Shown here piece by piece: positions 12,677 through 14,995 of a DNA stretch of 14,995 nt; position 1 is the first letter of the stretch; every line of letters begins with the position of its first letter. The DNA comes from JANYJJ01 sp031386065 (GTDB lineage: Bacteria; Pseudomonadota; Gammaproteobacteria; Burkholderiales; Burkholderiaceae_C): positions 1 to 14,995 of the forward strand of contig JANNBZ010000302.1 in the NCBI GenBank assembly GCA_031386065.1. Direction: 5' to 3'. The notes under the pieces are model-generated. The model was not told the DNA's origin and made no database searches. It was given only the letters and a program-made list of their open reading frames with translations. The translations under genes were made by a program, and so were the position numbers.

Positions 12677-14995
12677 CTAAAGCCGTGGCAGCACCCAGCC
12701 GTGCACCGATTGAAGGGCCTCGGCCAGCTTGGAGGCGTCGCTGCCGCCGGCCATCGCCATGTCGGCCTTGCCGCCGCCCTTGCCGCCGACCTGTTGTGCA
12801 ACGAAGCTGACCAGCTCACCGGCCTTGACGCGGGCCGTGACATCGGCGGTGACGCCTGCCGCCAGTTGCACCTTGCCGGCGTCCACCGCCGCCAGCACGA
12901 TGACGGCCGACTTCAGCTTGTCCTTCAGCTTGTCCATCGTCTCGCGCAGCGCCTTGGCGTCGGCACCTTCGAGGCGCGCCGCCAGCACCTTCACACCGCC
13001 CACGTCGACCGCCTGCGTCAGTAATTCATCGCCCTGCGCCGACGCCAGCTTGCCCTTCAGCGCGGCCAGTTCTTTTTCTTGTGCGCGCAGGTGGTCGAGC
13101 ATTTGCGTCAACCGCGCAGGCACCTCGGCCGGCGCGGCTTTGAGTGTTTCGGCGAGTCGATTGACCATGCCTTCGAGCGACTGCAGATAGCCCAGCGCGT
13201 TGCCGCCAGTGACGGCCTCGACGCGCCGCACACCGGCCGCCACACCGGTCTCGGCGACGATCTTGAACAGGCCGATGTCGCCGGTGCGCGCCACGTGCGT
13301 GCCGCCGCACAGCTCGCGGCTGGAGCCGATGTCGAGCACGCGAACTTCGTCGCCGTACTTCTCGCCGAACAGCATCATCGCGCCGGTTTTCTGCGCCTCT
13401 TCGAGTGGCAGCACGCGCGCCTGGGTGGCGGCGTTGGCCAGGATCTCGGCGTTGACCAGCGCCTCGACCTGCGCCGTCTGCGCATCGGTCATCGGCGCGT
13501 TGTGGGCGAAGTCGAAGCGCGTGCGCTCCGCGTTCACCAGCGAGCCCTTCTGCTGCACGTGGTCGCCCAGCACTTCGCGCAGCGCCTTGTGCATCAGGTG
13601 GGTGGCGCTGTGGTTGCGCACCGTCTGCACGCGGCGTTCGGCGTCGACCTTGGCGTTCAACACATCGCCGACCTTGACCTCGCCCTCGACGACGCGGCCG
13701 TGGTGGCCGAACACCGCCGCCTGCACCTTGATCGTGTCGTCGACGATCACGCGCGAGGTGGCGTTGCGCAGTTCGCCGGCGTCGCCCGCCTGGCCGCCGG
13801 ACTCGGCGTAGAACGGCGTGTGGTCGAGCACGATCACCGCATCGTCGCCAGCCTTGGCGCTGGTGACTGCGCTGCCGTCGACATAGACCGCCGTGACCTT
13901 GGCGCCCTCGTGCGTCAACTGATCGTAGCCATGGAATGCTGTGGCCGCGCCGCTGTACTCCAGGCCCTGCGCCATCTTGAACTTGCCGGCCGCGCGGGCC
14001 TGTTCGCGCTGGCGATCCATCGCGCGGTTGAAGCCGGCTTCGTCGACCGTGACGCCGCGCTCGCGGCAGACATCGGCGGTCAGGTCGAGCGGGAAGCCGA
14101 AGGTGTCGTGCAGCTTGAAGACAAGCTCACCCTCCAGCACCAGCGGTGGCCGTTTGAGCAATTCCGCGTCAACCGAAGTCAGACCGCCAGTACTGATATC
14201 AAGAAGTCGTTCGACCTCATCGCGAAGGCCTGTAGTTGGCTCGTAGGGCAGCGCAACATAGATTTTCGCGGCGCGAAATTTCTTCTGTTCGGTCCAAGAA
14301 GAAATCCGTTGTTTGATGTTGAGGATCAGCCCCGCCAATCCTTGCGCTGCCTCTGCTTCGGTACCGTAGAAGCGCGTCAAAACAATCGTCAAATCGGCAT
14401 CGGTCTCAACAGCAAAGTTGCTTTGCTGCACGCCTCCCGCGATAGCGTTTGGCCAAGCAACGACGACACCACCAAACTTCGCAATATGGCGAGCCAAGAG
14501 TGCCTTATCCACCGAGATCGCCGCGTCAAGAATCTCCATCCCATTCGCGATGGTGCGGAAGAAGCCTTCTTCCTCTTGCTTCAACACCTCGGTGACACGC
14601 TTCTCGCCTTGCCGCAGTTCGGGATACGCATCGCCCATCTCGGCCACCAGCGCCGTCACCAGCGTGTTGAAGAACGGCTTGCGCGCGCCCAGCTTGTAGC
14701 CGTGGCGAATGGCGCGGCGGGTGATGCGGCGCAGCACGTAGCCGCGACCGGCGTTGCTGGGGATCACGCCGTCGACGACCGTGAACGTGCAGGCGCGGAT
14801 GTGGTCGGCGATCACCTTCAACGACGGCGAGTCTTTGTCGCAGTCATTGCCACCGGCCACATCGACCGCCTTCTTCGCGGCCGCCAGCAAATTGACGAAG
14901 GTGTCGATCTCGTAGTTGCTGTGAACGTGCTGCAGCACCGCCGTCAGCCGCTCCAATCCCATGCCGGTGTCGACACTGGGCTTCGGCAGCTTGTG
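12677..14995 (-). CDS. alaS: Alanyl-tRNA synthetase (5' end outside window), with ~119-residue in-frame insertion
   Basis: Charges tRNA-Ala and hydrolyses mischarged Ser/Gly-tRNA-Ala. 772 C-terminal residues are visible, starting with L-P-K-P-S-V-D-T-G-M-G-L-E-R (motif 3). Next come the tRNA-recognition region (VIADHIRAC, GYVLRRITRRAIRHGYKLGA) and FKLHDTFGFPLDLTADVC. The editing domain follows, with zinc ligands H-S-A-T-H (13612-13598) and C-G-G-T-H (13309-13295). Last is the C-Ala domain with G-G-K-G-G-G (12784-12767), ending VLPRL. All catalytic, editing and C-Ala signatures seen are intact. The oddity is in the middle: between NGMEILDA and VLEGEL, where betaproteobacterial AlaRS usually has ~10 residues, there are ~126. 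The frame is uninterrupted and the GC is lower there. As an essential gene it is presumably functional, unless a second alaS exists elsewhere. It is followed by the GNAT gene at 20 bases. Confidence 0.96.
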   Translation of the reverse strand, partial: HKLPKPSVDTGMGLERLTAVLQHVHSNYEIDTFVNLLAAAKKAVDVAGGNDCDKDSPSLKVIADHIRACTFTVVDGVIPSNAGRGYVLRRITRRAIRHGYKLGARKPFFNTLVTALVAEMGDAYPELRQGEKRVTEVLKQEEEGFFRTIANGMEILDAAISVDKALLARHIAKFGGVVVAWPNAIAGGVQQSNFAVETDADLTIVLTRFYGTEAEAAQGLAGLILNIKQRISSWTEQKKFRAAKIYVALPYEPTTGLRDEVERLLDISTGGLTSVDAELLKRPPLVLEGELVFKLHDTFGFPLDLTADVCRERGVTVDEAGFNRAMDRQREQARAAGKFKMAQGLEYSGAATAFHGYDQLTHEGAKVTAVYVDGSAVTSAKAGDDAVIVLDHTPFYAESGGQAGDAGELRNATSRVIVDDTIKVQAAVFGHHGRVVEGEVKVGDVLNAKVDAERRVQTVRNHSATHLMHKALREVLGDHVQQKGSLVNAERTRFDFAHNAPMTDAQTAQVEALVNAEILANAATQARVLPLEEAQKTGAMMLFGEKYGDEVRVLDIGSSRELCGGTHVARTGDIGLFKIVAETGVAAGVRRVEAVTGGNALGYLQSLEGMVNRLAETLKAAPAEVPARLTQMLDHLRAQEKELAALKGKLASAQGDELLTQAVDVGGVKVLAARLEGADAKALRETMDKLKDKLKSAVIVLAAVDAGKVQLAAGVTADVTARVKAGELVSFVAQQVGGKGGGKADMAMAGGSDASKLAEALQSVHGWVLPRL
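14164..14172. repeat. Direct repeat copy A at alaS insertion
   Basis: CCGCGTCAA, which on the coding strand is TTGACGCGG within codons for V-D-A-E. It is identical to the copy at 14521-14529 and lies in the same reading phase. Confidence 0.8.
14521..14529. repeat. Direct repeat copy B at alaS insertion
   Basis: CCGCGTCAA, which on the coding strand is TTGACGCGG within codons for L-D-A-A, at the point where the protein departs from the normal AlaRS pattern. It pairs with copy A. Nine bases is a size left by several transposon families as target duplication, but no transposon ends are visible. Confidence 0.8.

Larger units (their letters stand above)
14164..14529 (-). other. In-frame insertion in alaS bounded by 9-base direct repeats
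   Basis: CCGCGTCAA (plus strand) occurs at 14164-14172 and 14521-14529, exactly 357 bases apart. One repeat plus the intervening 348 bases is 119 codons. The translated insert begins A-I-S-V-D-K-A-L-L-A-R-H-I and includes VVVAWPNAIAGG, DADLTIVLTRFYG, LILNIKQRISSW, AAKIYVALPY and TGLRDEVERLLD. It looks like a real folded alpha/beta domain, not random translation. It has no intein end motifs (no N-terminal Cys/Ser splice block, no C-terminal H-N) and no clear terminal inverted repeats. Hand count for 14221-14520 is 162 G+C of 300 (54%), against 67-70% in alaS lines 13441-13560. I do not recognise the domain. In AlaRS it would sit in the tRNA-recognition region as a surface insertion. Confidence 0.75.

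Noticed and set aside
14173..14520. Intein within AlaRS
   Set aside because: No Cys/Ser splice block at the start, no His-Asn at the end followed by Cys/Ser/Thr, and too short and unlike intein blocks. The insertion is also not at a catalytic motif.
14173..14520. MITE-like element with terminal inverted repeats in alaS
   Set aside because: Comparing the two inner ends shows only a few matching bases. The direct repeats are real but no inverted repeats support a cut-and-paste element.
1..14995. CRISPR array, rRNA or tRNA genes
   Set aside because: No regularly spaced direct repeats, no cloverleaf with a CCA-adjacent acceptor stem, and no rRNA-like conserved stretches were seen on either strand.

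Overview
The window reads as chromosome of a GC-rich betaproteobacterium, probably Burkholderiales of the Rubrivivax/Leptothrix/Ideonella kind. The AlaRS, YhhY-type acetyltransferase and polar flagellin proteins have that character and codon use is strongly G/C-ending. This assignment is by recognition of protein style, not by a database search.

Layout. (1) 1-334: mobile-element debris, with the right end of an IS3-family element (terminal repeat ending at 139) abutting a decayed, oppositely oriented IS3-type orfB fragment. (2) 335-3943, minus: one very large UPF1-like superfamily 1 helicase standing alone, in sequence of lower GC than the flagellar genes. (3) 3944-4433: a gene-free divergent intergenic region. 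(4) 4434-10940, plus: a filament locus, fliC1 - terminator - fliC2 - fliD - fliS - fliT - ycgR. It encodes two flagellins, the filament cap, the flagellin chaperone, the cap chaperone and a c-di-GMP-responsive PilZ brake. A good sigma-28 type promoter lies just ahead of fliD. (5) 10953-14995, minus: alaS (5' end outside the window) followed by a YhhY/AaaT-like N-acetyltransferase and a succinylglutamate desuccinylase/aspartoacylase family protein. The spacings of 20 and 24 bases suggest one operon.

The most striking observation is in alaS. An otherwise orthodox alanyl-tRNA synthetase carries about 119 extra residues in its middle (tRNA-recognition) region, between the conserved stretches ending ILDAA and starting VLEGEL. 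The extra DNA is about 54% GC by hand count, against 67-70% in sampled alaS lines. It is fully open and in frame. It lies between perfect 9-base direct repeats (14164-14172 and 14521-14529) spaced exactly 357 bases (119 codons) apart. Removing one repeat unit would restore a normal-length AlaRS in frame. I do not recognise the inserted domain.

The filament genes form a functional set: FliC1/FliC2 are secreted and polymerised under the FliD cap, FliS and FliT escort flagellin and FliD in the cytoplasm, and YcgR slows the motor when c-di-GMP rises. The helicase and the IS debris look like an accessory insertion beside this locus.
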